From the NCBI RefSeq assembly GCF_028464065.1, contig NZ_CP116808.1, forward strand, positions 2,435,501 to 2,499,500: 64,000 nt of DNA, given 5' to 3'. This DNA comes from Saprospira sp. CCB-QB6. Lineage in GTDB: Bacteria > Bacteroidota > Bacteroidia > Chitinophagales > Saprospiraceae. Position 1 is the first letter of the stretch. Each line of letters starts with the position of its first letter. A model generated the notes under the pieces. That model made no database searches and had not been told where the DNA came from. It worked only from the letters and a program-made list of their open reading frames with translations. The translations under genes were made by a program, and so were the position numbers. Shown here piece by piece: positions 24,375 to 32,563 of this stretch.

Positions 24375-27300
24375 ATGAAAAAAACCTTATCTATCTCCGC
24401 AGCAGTATTTGCTGCCCTGTTTAGCTTCAACAGTGCCTGGGGGGCCAATCTAGTGGTCTCGAACAGCTCCGATAGTGGAGCGGGAAGCCTTCGGCAGCAG
24501 TTATTAAATGCTTCGGCTGGGGATACTATTAGTTTTGCCACAGGGACAAATGGGCAGACGATTGTTCTTTCGAGTATTTTGACCTTAGATAAAGATCTGG
24601 TCATTATGGGCAATGGGAGCAGCAATAGTATGCTTAGTGGTGGCGGCAGCAGCCAAATTTTTGAAGTAATTTCTGGCGCTATGGTCCAGTTTGAAGGGCT
24701 CTCGATCATGAATGGTTTGAGCACGATGAGTGGAGGCGCGATTGTGGTCCAAGGGGCCGAGCTTTGGATTAGCGATTGTAGTCTGAGCAACAATGAGGCG
24801 CAGGGGGCTATGGCTGTGATGGGCGGCGGAGCGATTTGGAATACCGCTGGCTCCGAGCTGCACATTATGAATACTAGCTTTAGTAATAATCAGGCTTCAG
24901 GGGCTTCGGGTTCTGGTGGGGCCATTCTTAATGATGGGAGTAGTGTACTGACGATTTCGATGGGTACGAGCTTTTCGGCCAATAGCTCTAATCGAGCAGG
25001 AGGGGCGATTGAGGATAATTCGGGGGCCAATAGTATGGTCCAGATTACGGATGCTAGTTTTACAGGTAATAGCACAGGTACAGCTCCAGGCAATGGTGGG
25101 GCTATCCATATTACAGGGGCTGGCCAAATGATGATAAGCAATAGCAGTTTTAATAGCAATAGTGCAGGCAATGAGGGCGGTGCTCTTTGGAATGGTAGCG
25201 GCAGCATGAGCCTCAATAACATTCTGGCCGATGGCAATATTGCTAGTGGGGCCGCAGGCGATAGTGGAGGAGGAGCCATTTACAATTTGGGTGGCGATCT
25301 GACGATTATGAACTCTATTTTATCCAACAATATAGCTAATGGAAGTGCGGGTTCTGGTGGGGCTGTGCTCAATGATTTGGGCGGTATGCTAGAGATCCAA
25401 AATACCAGCATTACGGGCAATATGGCCATGCGGGCTGGTGGGGGAGTTGAAGATAATTCTTCTTCAGCGCCCTCTTCTATGCGCTTTCAAAATGTAACCT
25501 TATCCAATAATAGTACAGGCACAGCTCCAGGCAATGGAGGCGGATTGCATATTACAGGAGCAGGTAACCTTCTTTTTGATGGGGGGACCGTTTCGGGCAA
25601 TACCGCTGCCGCAGAAGGGGGAGGCCTTTGGAATGGAACGGCGCAGATGACCCTCTCTAATGTTAATATCAGTAATAATGTAGCCAATGGTCCCTTAGCC
25701 GATAATGGTGGAGGTGGACTCTATAACTTAGGGGGCCAAATTGATATCCTCAACGGAACCCAAATCAATAACAACCAAGCAGCAGGTGCAGCGGGTAGCG
25801 GTGGGGGTATCCTCAACGATATGGGCGGCATGATTAACATCAGCAACTCCATGATTATGGGGAATATGGCTATGCGCGCAGGTGGAGGCATTGAATGCAC
25901 AGACTCTAGTGGGGTGCTTTTGGTCAATACTATGCTCAATAATAATAGCACAGGTTCGGCTCCAGGCAATGGAGGGGGACTACATGTTACGGGCTACGGT
26001 ATGGTCAGCCTTAGTGGCGGAACCGTAAGCAACAACATGGCCGCCTCAGAAGGTGGTGGGCTCTGGAATGGTACAGGTGCTATGAGCATCAGCGGAACAA
26101 ACATTGATGGCAATAGCGCTGCGGGCAATACTTTTACTGAAGGCGGTGGGGGGATTTACAACCAAGGCGGAATTATCGACATCATCAACAATACACAGAT
26201 AACAAACAATAGCGCCACAGGTACAGCGGGTAGCGGTGGGGGTATCCTCAACGATATGGGGGGTACCTTAAATGTGAGCCATTCGACCATTATGGGCAAT
26301 AGTTCTATGCGTGCTGGTGGTGGCATTGAAGATAACTCTATGGGCGCTAGTGGGACCCTCAACCTGAATATGGTCCAACTCCTGAATAATGATGCGGGCA
26401 CAGCTCCTGGTAATGGGGGCGGACTACATATTTCAGGCTTAGGGAATACCTACATTATTGGCGGTCTGGTTTCAGGTAATCTAGCTGCCTCAGAAGGTGG
26501 TGGACTTTGGAATGGTGGCGGCTATATGTTGGTCAATGGAACCATCATCGATGGGAATACCGCTAGTGGTGCTGCTGCCGATAATGGGGGCGGAGGAATC
26601 TACAACCAAGATGGCATTTTAGAAATTACTAATATGGCCGAAATTACGAATAATGTGGCCGATGGTGCTGCAGGTAGCGGTGGTGGAATCCTCAATGTTT
26701 TAGGGGGGCGTATCCGCATAACGAATGTCCTTATTGCCAATAATAGCGCTATGCGTGCAGGTGGTGGCATTGAAGATAACTCTACCGCAGGGATTAGAGG
26801 TGAGCTAGAACTGCGAGACTTCCAACTATCGGGTAATGTTGTTGGGTCCGCTCCTGGCAATGGAGGCGGTCTACATATAACAGGCCCTGGAAATGCGACC
26901 CTAATCAATGGATCCGTAATTAATAATGAAGCCGCTAGTGAAGGCGGTGGCCTTTGGAACGGCAGCGGAATGATGTACTTGCAATATGTCAGCATTGTCA
27001 ATAATGAAGCTTTGGGCGCTGCAGCCGATAATGGTGGGGCAGGAATTTTCAACAATGGGGGAGACCTAATCCTTGATGGTTGTACCGTTAATATGAATAT
27101 GGCCACAGGCGCCGCTGCTAGTGGCGGTGGACTACTCTCTGTGGCTGGAGATGTTGATATTCAAAATACTGACTTTGACAATAATGCCGCTAATCGAGCA
27201 GGGGGCGCCATTGAATTGATTGATGGCAATTGTTGGATTGTCAATAGCGTCTTTGAGGCCAATGATGTAAACGGTACTGCTGGAACAGCCGCCCCAGGTA

Positions 27301-28331
27301 ATGGGGGCGCCATCCATATCAGTGGGGCTACCATGCTCTATATTGATGAGTCAGAGTTTATAGATAATGAAGCCGCTCGCGAAGGCGGGGCCCTCTGGAA
27401 CCAAAGCAATAGCCAGATGTATATCTACAACTCCACAATTATGAATAATAGCGCCTTTGGTACTGCTGCCGATGATGGTGGGGGAGGGTTCTTCAATAAT
27501 GGTGGAGATACTTGGATTGAAGGCTCGACCTTCTCTGGAAATAATGCCGCTAATGCCAATGGTGGCGCTATCCAAAACCAAACGGGCATGACGGCCATCA
27601 GCCGCTCAACCATTTCGGGCAATATGGCCGCTATGGATGGTGCAGGGATCTATAATGCCGATTCCCTCACGGCCGAGGCCCTAACCATTGCCTTCAATAT
27701 GGCTAGCGGAAATGCGGGCGGAATCGCACAAAATAGTATGCGCCCCTTGGGCCTAAAATCAACAATTGTCTCTAATAATACGGCTAGCATGATGGGCCAA
27801 GATATTTACCTAGAAATGGGTATGCTAAATTCTATGGGCTATAATCTGGTCCAAGATACTAGCGGCATGAGCTGGATGGCAGGCATGGGCGATCTTCTAG
27901 GCCTCGATCCTTTCCTCCAAACCTTAGCCAATAATGGCGGCCCAACAATGACGCATGCAATTTTGGTGGGGACAAGCTCTCCCGCTGTAGATGCAGGCGA
28001 TCCAATGAGCAATATGTTGGACCAAAGAGGAATGAGCATTAACGGCCGCAGAGATATTGGCGCCTTTGAATCTGCCGAGCTGTTGAGTAATCATTCCTTG
28101 GCCCAACTAACAAACATTAAGGCTTATCCCAACCCGACTCTAGATATCGTTCAATTAGAGCGGGAGGCGTCCAGCCAAAGTACTTACCAACTGTATAGCC
28201 TAGAGGGCCGCCTTTTGCAAACTGGCCAATTGAATGACCGCATAGAACGCATCAATCTGAGCGATTTCCCTGCAGGTACCTATTTCCTACAACTAGAAGA
28301 AGGGCAACGCCTAGCCCTAATCAAAGAATAA
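24375..28331 (+). CDS. Giant secreted beta-helix protein with T9SS sorting domain, 1318 aa
   Basis: A signal peptide (1-23, cleavage after SAWG/A) is followed by a parallel beta-helix start typical of right-handed helix surface proteins (NSSDSGAGSLRQQLLN). Residues about 100-1010 hold six repeats of about 148 residues, each marked by APGNGGGLHITG, EGGGLWNG, GGGIYNQGG and MAMRAGGGIEDN. The rungs are rich in Asn, Gly and, unusually, Met. The C-terminal 80 residues are a T9SS sorting domain (KAYPNPTLDIVQLE, LYSLEGRLLQTG, PAGTYFLQLE). It is probably a surface adhesin; binding partner unknown. Confidence 0.9.
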   Translation: MKKTLSISAAVFAALFSFNSAWGANLVVSNSSDSGAGSLRQQLLNASAGDTISFATGTNGQTIVLSSILTLDKDLVIMGNGSSNSMLSGGGSSQIFEVISGAMVQFEGLSIMNGLSTMSGGAIVVQGAELWISDCSLSNNEAQGAMAVMGGGAIWNTAGSELHIMNTSFSNNQASGASGSGGAILNDGSSVLTISMGTSFSANSSNRAGGAIEDNSGANSMVQITDASFTGNSTGTAPGNGGAIHITGAGQMMISNSSFNSNSAGNEGGALWNGSGSMSLNNILADGNIASGAAGDSGGGAIYNLGGDLTIMNSILSNNIANGSAGSGGAVLNDLGGMLEIQNTSITGNMAMRAGGGVEDNSSSAPSSMRFQNVTLSNNSTGTAPGNGGGLHITGAGNLLFDGGTVSGNTAAAEGGGLWNGTAQMTLSNVNISNNVANGPLADNGGGGLYNLGGQIDILNGTQINNNQAAGAAGSGGGILNDMGGMINISNSMIMGNMAMRAGGGIECTDSSGVLLVNTMLNNNSTGSAPGNGGGLHVTGYGMVSLSGGTVSNNMAASEGGGLWNGTGAMSISGTNIDGNSAAGNTFTEGGGGIYNQGGIIDIINNTQITNNSATGTAGSGGGILNDMGGTLNVSHSTIMGNSSMRAGGGIEDNSMGASGTLNLNMVQLLNNDAGTAPGNGGGLHISGLGNTYIIGGLVSGNLAASEGGGLWNGGGYMLVNGTIIDGNTASGAAADNGGGGIYNQDGILEITNMAEITNNVADGAAGSGGGILNVLGGRIRITNVLIANNSAMRAGGGIEDNSTAGIRGELELRDFQLSGNVVGSAPGNGGGLHITGPGNATLINGSVINNEAASEGGGLWNGSGMMYLQYVSIVNNEALGAAADNGGAGIFNNGGDLILDGCTVNMNMATGAAASGGGLLSVAGDVDIQNTDFDNNAANRAGGAIELIDGNCWIVNSVFEANDVNGTAGTAAPGNGGAIHISGATMLYIDESEFIDNEAAREGGALWNQSNSQMYIYNSTIMNNSAFGTAADDGGGGFFNNGGDTWIEGSTFSGNNAANANGGAIQNQTGMTAISRSTISGNMAAMDGAGIYNADSLTAEALTIAFNMASGNAGGIAQNSMRPLGLKSTIVSNNTASMMGQDIYLEMGMLNSMGYNLVQDTSGMSWMAGMGDLLGLDPFLQTLANNGGPTMTHAILVGTSSPAVDAGDPMSNMLDQRGMSINGRRDIGAFESAELLSNHSLAQLTNIKAYPNPTLDIVQLEREASSQSTYQLYSLEGRLLQTGQLNDRIERINLSDFPAGTYFLQLEEGQRLALIKE

Positions 28332-28367
28332 ATAGATCGTATAGCTAACAAACACTTTTGATGATTG

Positions 28368-28403
28368 AGCTTCTTCTCTCTTCGGAGAGAGGGGGCTTTT
28401 TTT
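28368..28403 (+). terminator. Intrinsic terminator
   Basis: A 13-bp stem with a TTCG loop (CTTCTCTC-ttcg-GAGAGAGG, extended by AGC/GCT and GU pairs) followed by seven Ts, 36 bp after the beta-helix gene. Confidence 0.85.
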
Positions 28404-28409
28404 GTGCTG

Positions 28410-28544
28410 TTTTGGGGCCTCCGCCTCGCTTCGCTCGTCGGCGCTACGTTTCGGGGCTCGCAGGTCTGCTCGGCCCTTCGCAAAATTTGCTGCGCATTTT
28501 TGCTCGGTCTGGCCCTGCGGGCCACCCCGCCGCATCGCTAGGCC
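28410..28544 (-). repeat. CLE 10, type A
   Basis: On the minus strand it starts GGCCTAGCGATG and ends GGAGGCCCCAAAA. The third arm is a long stem GCAAAA / TTTTGC around an inner TGC/GCA pair. It lies between convergent genes; its 5' end is 16 bp after the DUF3995 stop. Confidence 0.82.
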
Positions 28545-28560
28545 AGTCGCTTCGCTCCTT

Positions 28561-28962
28561 TTAACATCCAGTCGCATAAAGGACCAAAAGCAGGGCAGTG
28601 CCAGCCACCAAAGGCGAAAAGCAGAAGTCATCCCAAAGGGCAAAATCTCCCTCTCTATGCGTTTTGCTCCAGCCAACATATCTAAAATCGCCTAGGGCAC
28701 GAAGCGCAAAAACAAGGGCCAACCCCCAAGAGCTATAGCGTAAAAACTGGGGACCAAAATAATGGCTAGGCAAGGCATAAAGCAGTCCCAAACCCAAAAA
28801 GCAGAGCCCCACTGCAAAGCTAGCCCAAGGCGGTGGCGAAAATTGTTGATTGGGCAGTTGGGGCAATACATAGCGCAAGCCCCAGCTCCCGCCCAAGGCC
28901 CAATAAAAATGAAGGGCTGCAATGGGCAGGAAAATCAGGTTTAAGATTAGGGGAATCCACAT
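28561..28962 (-). CDS. DUF3995 membrane protein, 133 aa
   Basis: A small four-helix membrane protein. The DUF3995 motif is present in the first helix (ALHFYWALGGSWGLRYVLP). A conserved-looking loop WSKTHREGDFALWDD precedes the last helix. It starts 3 bp after the stop of the flavin monooxygenase gene, so the two form an operon under the divergent TetR regulator. The biochemical role of the family is unknown. Confidence 0.8.
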   Translation of the reverse strand: MWIPLILNLIFLPIAALHFYWALGGSWGLRYVLPQLPNQQFSPPPWASFAVGLCFLGLGLLYALPSHYFGPQFLRYSSWGLALVFALRALGDFRYVGWSKTHREGDFALWDDFCFSPLVAGTALLLVLYATGC

Positions 28963-28965
28963 AGG

Positions 28966-30108
28966 CTAATGAGGGGCTTGGAAAGAAAAAATATGGGCAG
29001 AGGATTTAGCCGTTAGGCTGTTTGGGGTTAGGCGCATGAGTCCATTGCGTAGGCGGCCTGCCCAGCCTGATTTCCAATGGGCCATTTGGCCAATTTTCCA
29101 GCTATTTTGGACCACTTTCAGGGCCTTTTTTTGTCGGCTAGCTTGGTAGGCGGCATAGGCGGCTTCTGGACTTTTCTCTGCAAGGTAGTGGGCCAATACA
29201 TAGGCATCTTCTATAGATTGGCAAGCGCCTTGGCCCATATTGGGCGTTAGGGCATGGGCGGCATCGCCTAGTAGGCAAACTGGCCCTTTATGCCAGCTTT
29301 TAATAGGCGATAAGTCTCTAATTTCATCTTCATGTAGTTTAGCTTCTGCGGCAATGATTTGTTGGACCAAAGGATGAAAATCTTGGAAATAGTCAAGCAG
29401 TTGGCTTTGGTCCAGCTCTTCGGGAGATTCCTCATAAGAAAGCAACGCATAGTAATAGAGCCAACCTTGGCCAATTGGCACAAAGCCAAAGCGGCGGGCC
29501 TTGCCCCAAGCCTCAAACAATTGGTTTTGGTATTTGGGCGGGAGCTCTAGCTGGCAGAGGCCTCTCCAGCAAAGTTGTTTGCTGCCTCGGATGAGAGCCT
29601 GCGGTTCCACAAAGGTTCTTAGCTTAGAATAAAGGCCATCTGCGGCCAAGAGTTGCTCTGCTCGATATTGGCCTGCATCGGCAAAATCTAGGAGCAGCTC
29701 TTTCCCCTCTTGCTGAAAGCTTTGTAGTTGATGGCCCATCTTAATCTTATTGAGGTCGAGCTGTTCGAGCAGAATATCTTGCAAATCGGCTCGGTGGAGG
29801 GCCAGGCTACCCAGTTTGGTCCCCAATTGGGCAATCTCTACCGTAGATAGGGGCCGAAGTTGTTCATCACAAATGTGCATGGCCTGAATAGGAGAACTCT
29901 TGGTCTTAATGGCCTCATAAATCCCTAAACGCTGATAGACCTCTAGGGCATTATTGGCCAAAATAATTCCTGCGCCTATGGGGCGGTAGCTTTGGGCCTG
30001 CTCAAAGAGGCGAAAATCTATTCCTTTTTGGCTTAGGGCCAAGGCGGTGCTTAGGCCAGCAATGCCCCCGCCCACAATATCAAATGTTTGCTGCTTCATC
30101 CTTTTCAT
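28966..30108 (-). CDS. FAD-dependent aromatic-type monooxygenase
   Basis: A single-component flavin hydroxylase of the UbiH/salicylate hydroxylase group, 380 aa. The FAD fingerprint GGGIAGLSTALAL is at residues about 12-24 and the second FAD motif is GDAAHALTPNMGQGACQSIEDA near residue 275. A second Met (MKQQTF) four codons in may be the true start. The promoter overlaps operator-like sequences, so it is probably repressed by the divergent TetR protein and induced by a small aromatic or antibiotic-like compound (inference). The substrate cannot be read from the sequence. Confidence 0.88.
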   Translation of the reverse strand: MKRMKQQTFDIVGGGIAGLSTALALSQKGIDFRLFEQAQSYRPIGAGIILANNALEVYQRLGIYEAIKTKSSPIQAMHICDEQLRPLSTVEIAQLGTKLGSLALHRADLQDILLEQLDLNKIKMGHQLQSFQQEGKELLLDFADAGQYRAEQLLAADGLYSKLRTFVEPQALIRGSKQLCWRGLCQLELPPKYQNQLFEAWGKARRFGFVPIGQGWLYYYALLSYEESPEELDQSQLLDYFQDFHPLVQQIIAAEAKLHEDEIRDLSPIKSWHKGPVCLLGDAAHALTPNMGQGACQSIEDAYVLAHYLAEKSPEAAYAAYQASRQKKALKVVQNSWKIGQMAHWKSGWAGRLRNGLMRLTPNSLTAKSSAHIFSFQAPH

Positions 30109-30127
30109 TTACTTTAGTTATTAATTA

Positions 30128-30173
30128 TAGTACAAATGTACTAATTTTATACAACTCTAGTACAAAAGACCTA
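30128..30173. promoter_or_regulatory. Putative TetR operator pair
   Basis: A perfect palindrome TAGTAC-aaat-GTACTA (30128-30143) and a degenerate copy starting TAGTACAAAAGA (30158-30173) lie in a 30-bp direct repeat. They sit in the divergent region of the monooxygenase and TetR genes and cover the -7 and -33 boxes of the monooxygenase promoter. Confidence 0.6.
30133..30166 (-). promoter_or_regulatory. Monooxygenase promoter
   Basis: On the minus strand TTTG, 22 nt, then TACATTTG. Both boxes fall inside the two operator-like repeats. Confidence 0.5.
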
Positions 30174-30197
30174 ATTTTAACAGCTAAAGGGAGCGAA

Positions 30198-30231
30198 TTG
30201 GGTCAAAAAGGCAATTAAACTATTACCTTTG
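30198..30231 (+). promoter_or_regulatory. Putative promoter of the TetR gene, upstream of CLE 11
   Basis: TTG, 23 nt, then TACCTTTG. The spacing is the same as for miaB, and again a CLE would lie in the leader RNA. Confidence 0.45.
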
Positions 30232-30290
30232 TCTGGACCAACAAGCATTTTGGAGGGGGATAGCGCGCGGAGCGCAGCGCGATTAAATCT

Positions 30291-30412
30291 GGCTGAGGGA
30301 TGGACAGCAGTGGCCCGAAGGGCCAGACCCAGCCGCCTTTGGCGGCGCAGGGCCGAGCGAATAGCGAGCTGCGAAACAGCCCGACCCGCCCACAGGGCGG
30401 GGCAGCCCCAAA
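30291..30412 (+). repeat. CLE 11, type B, in the TetR-gene leader
   Basis: Starts GGCTGAGGGATGG and ends GGGGCAGCCCCAAA. The third arm is GCCGCC-tt-TGGCGGC-like and the last arm CCGCCC-aca-GGGCGG. The end is only 13 bp before the start codon of the TetR-family gene. Confidence 0.87.
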
Positions 30413-30425
30413 TAAAAAAGAACAG

Positions 30426-31055
30426 ATGAAAAAGAAAAGAAAAGAATTGATCTTGGCGAAGGCCTTAGCATTGTTTAATGATCGGGGGTTGGCGGTAATT
30501 AGTTTGCGGCAGATTGCGGAGGAGATGGGGATAAGTTTGGGAAATTTGACCTATCATTTTCCGAAGCGGGAGCAGTTGGTGCAGGCGCTTTATTATGCTT
30601 TGGTCGAGGAGTTGAATGCGATGGCTTTTGCGCCAGCTATGCAAGAGGCCGAAGGGGTGTTGGCCTTTAAAAGCTTGTTGGAGCAGATGTATCAGTTGTT
30701 TTGGAAGTATCGCTTCTTTTTGCTGGATTTTCGGCAAATTCTGCAGGCCGAGAGCAAGTTAAAGGCGCATTATCAGGAGTTAATGCAGCAGCGTAGGCAG
30801 CAATTTTTTGCCTTTTTAGAGCAATTGGATGCGGCAGGGCAGCTCAAAAAAGAAGAATTGGCGGGGGAATATGCTTCGCTTTATCGGCGTTTGCAGCGTT
30901 TGAGTGATTTCTTTTTGGCGGCCTTAGAGATTGAGAACTATACCGTAGCAGAGGGGCAAAAAGAGTTTGTTCGGGATCAGGTTTTTGCGCTTTATCCCTA
31001 TTTGTTGGGGGAGAGTCGGGGGCAGGCCAGGGAAATTTTGGAAGGGCTCGGATAG
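30426..31055 (+). CDS. TetR-family transcriptional regulator
   Basis: A 209-aa regulator starting at MKKKRKELI; the longer open frame back to 30300 is CLE 11. The N-terminal helix-turn-helix is LRQIAEEMGISLGNLTYHFPKREQLVQALY, cut here only by motif (ISLGNLTYHFPKRE). The ligand-binding part is helical. Divergent orientation and the operator pair in between suggest that it represses the monooxygenase-DUF3995 operon. Confidence 0.9.
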   Translation: MKKKRKELILAKALALFNDRGLAVISLRQIAEEMGISLGNLTYHFPKREQLVQALYYALVEELNAMAFAPAMQEAEGVLAFKSLLEQMYQLFWKYRFFLLDFRQILQAESKLKAHYQELMQQRRQQFFAFLEQLDAAGQLKKEELAGEYASLYRRLQRLSDFFLAALEIENYTVAEGQKEFVRDQVFALYPYLLGESRGQAREILEGLG

Positions 31056-31057
31056 GG

Positions 31058-31090
31058 CAAAAAAAAGCGCCAAGCTATATAGCTTGGCGC
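31058..31090 (-). terminator. Intrinsic terminator of the alcohol dehydrogenase gene
   Basis: Perfect 12-bp palindrome GCGCCAAGCTAT/ATAGCTTGGCGC with a minus-strand T-run of nine. It lies between the TetR and dehydrogenase stops and may serve both. Confidence 0.85.
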
Positions 31091-31116
31091 TCGGCTCTAC
31101 TAAAACCCCTTCTAAA

Positions 31117-32310
31117 TTAGAAGGTTGCGGCATCAATGACGTAGCGGTAGCGAGCTTTTTTGTCGACTACCTTCTGCCAAGCTTCGTTAATTTGCTTAGC
31201 ATCAATAATTTCAATAGCGGGAAGGACCTTGTTATCGGCACAGAAGTGAACCACCTCTTGAGTTTCTGGAATACCACCGATCAATGAAGCGTTAAACTTC
31301 ACGCGGGTATTGGCCAAGAAAATAGCGTTAAGTTGAAGCGTAAAGCCTTCAGGCATACCGACCTGGGTGAAGGTGCCATGGGGCTTTACGACAACGCTAT
31401 AGGCTGCTACATCATAATGAGTAGGGATGGTGCTGATCATGTAGTCCATTTGTCCTTTATAGGCAAATAGTTTTTGTGGGTTATCTACCACAATGACTTC
31501 TTTAGCGCCCCAAGAAAGGATATCCTCTTTTTTCTCGGGAGAAGTCGTAAAGGCATAGACCTCGGCGCCTTTGGCTACGGCAATTTTCACGGCCAAGTGG
31601 CCCAAACCGCCAATACCAGCAACAGCTACCTTATCGCCCAACTTGAAGTTGGCCTGCATAAGGGGAGAGTAAGTGGTAATTCCGGCGCAAAGTAGGGGGG
31701 CCGCTTCTTCCAAAGAGATATGCTCGGGAATATGCACGGCAAAATGCTCTTTTACAACGATATTATCAGAGTAACCACCTTGGGTAATTCCGGTAGGTGA
31801 TTGAGGGTGGGGATAACCATAAGTAAAGACGGTTTTCCCTTGCTCGCAGAATTGCTCTTCGCCATGCTTACAGCTATGGCACTCCATACAGCTATCTACC
31901 ATACAGCCAACGCCGGCACGGTCGCCCACTTTAAATTTAGTTACATTTTTTCCAACTGCTTTTACGATACCTACGATCTCGTGACCAGGTACTTGAGGAT
32001 ACTGTTGGGGGCCCCAATCGCCTTTCATTTGGTGAATATCGGAGTGACAGATACTGGCGTATTTCGTTTCGATTAGAATATCGTCATCGCCTACTGCACG
32101 GCGTTCAAATTCCCAAGGGCTCAATTTTCCAGAGGCATCCTTGGCGGCATAACCTTTTGATTTGATGTTCTTGCTCATATCAATTGTTGTTTTAGATAAT
32201 GGCTCGGCAGCAAAAAGGGAAATGGGATTAAAAAGCATTAAGCTTCCGCCTCCAATGGCCATTTGCTGCATAAAAGTTCTTCTTGAATGGATGTTTTTCT
32301 CTTCTTTCAT
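31117..32310 (-). CDS. Zinc-dependent alcohol dehydrogenase with Tat-like signal
   Basis: A cinnamyl-alcohol-dehydrogenase-type MDR enzyme, 397 aa. Catalytic zinc ligands are in ICHSDIH and GHEIVG, structural zinc cysteines in CMECHSCKHGEEQFC, and the NAD(P) fold is GIGGLGHLAVKIA. The N-terminus (SRRTFMQQMAIGGGSLMLF) looks like a twin-arginine signal, which is unusual for this normally cytoplasmic family, so the enzyme may be exported or the segment may be a remnant. It oxidises alcohols or reduces aldehydes. It has its own promoter, with CLE 12 in the leader. Confidence 0.9.
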   Translation of the reverse strand: MKEEKNIHSRRTFMQQMAIGGGSLMLFNPISLFAAEPLSKTTIDMSKNIKSKGYAAKDASGKLSPWEFERRAVGDDDILIETKYASICHSDIHQMKGDWGPQQYPQVPGHEIVGIVKAVGKNVTKFKVGDRAGVGCMVDSCMECHSCKHGEEQFCEQGKTVFTYGYPHPQSPTGITQGGYSDNIVVKEHFAVHIPEHISLEEAAPLLCAGITTYSPLMQANFKLGDKVAVAGIGGLGHLAVKIAVAKGAEVYAFTTSPEKKEDILSWGAKEVIVVDNPQKLFAYKGQMDYMISTIPTHYDVAAYSVVVKPHGTFTQVGMPEGFTLQLNAIFLANTRVKFNASLIGGIPETQEVVHFCADNKVLPAIEIIDAKQINEAWQKVVDKKARYRYVIDAATF

Positions 32311-32330
32311 AGTCGCTATAATTAAGAAGG

Positions 32331-32450
32331 TTTGGGGCTGCCCCTCCCTTTGGTCGGGTCGGGCTGTTTCGCAGCTCGCTATTCGCTCGGCCCTGCGCGG
32401 GCTTCGCCCGCTGGCTCTGGCCTTCGGCCACTGCTGTCCATCCCTCAGCC
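32331..32450 (-). repeat. CLE 12, type B, in the dehydrogenase leader
   Basis: On the minus strand it starts GGCTGAGGGATGG and ends GGGGCAGCCCCAAA. It is preceded by a GGCCC-gaa-GGGCC stem. The third arm is GCGGGC-gaa-GCCCGC. The end is 20 bp before the dehydrogenase start codon. Confidence 0.87.
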
Positions 32451-32504
32451 GACGGCCCTTCGGGCCTTTTGAGGAGTTTGGCAGCCTCCGCTAACTCACA
32501 GGAA

Positions 32505-32533
32505 CAAAGTTAGTCTACATCCTTGGCGGTCAA
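32505..32533 (-). promoter_or_regulatory. Alcohol dehydrogenase promoter, upstream of CLE 12
   Basis: On the minus strand TTG, 18 nt, then TAACTTTG. It places CLE 12 in the transcribed leader. Confidence 0.5.
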
Positions 32534-32563
32534 GAAGAAGAATCAAATCAAAACTTAAAAAAA

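Noticed and set aside
24269-28106. Long minus-strand frames opposite the beta-helix gene
   Set aside because: They are mirror frames of a repetitive Asn/Gly/Ser-rich coding sequence and give Pro/Leu/Ile-rich products without features.
28410-28695. Frames of 97-120 residues around CLE 10 and DUF3995
   Set aside because: They combine the CLE with antisense DUF3995 sequence and have no supporting features.
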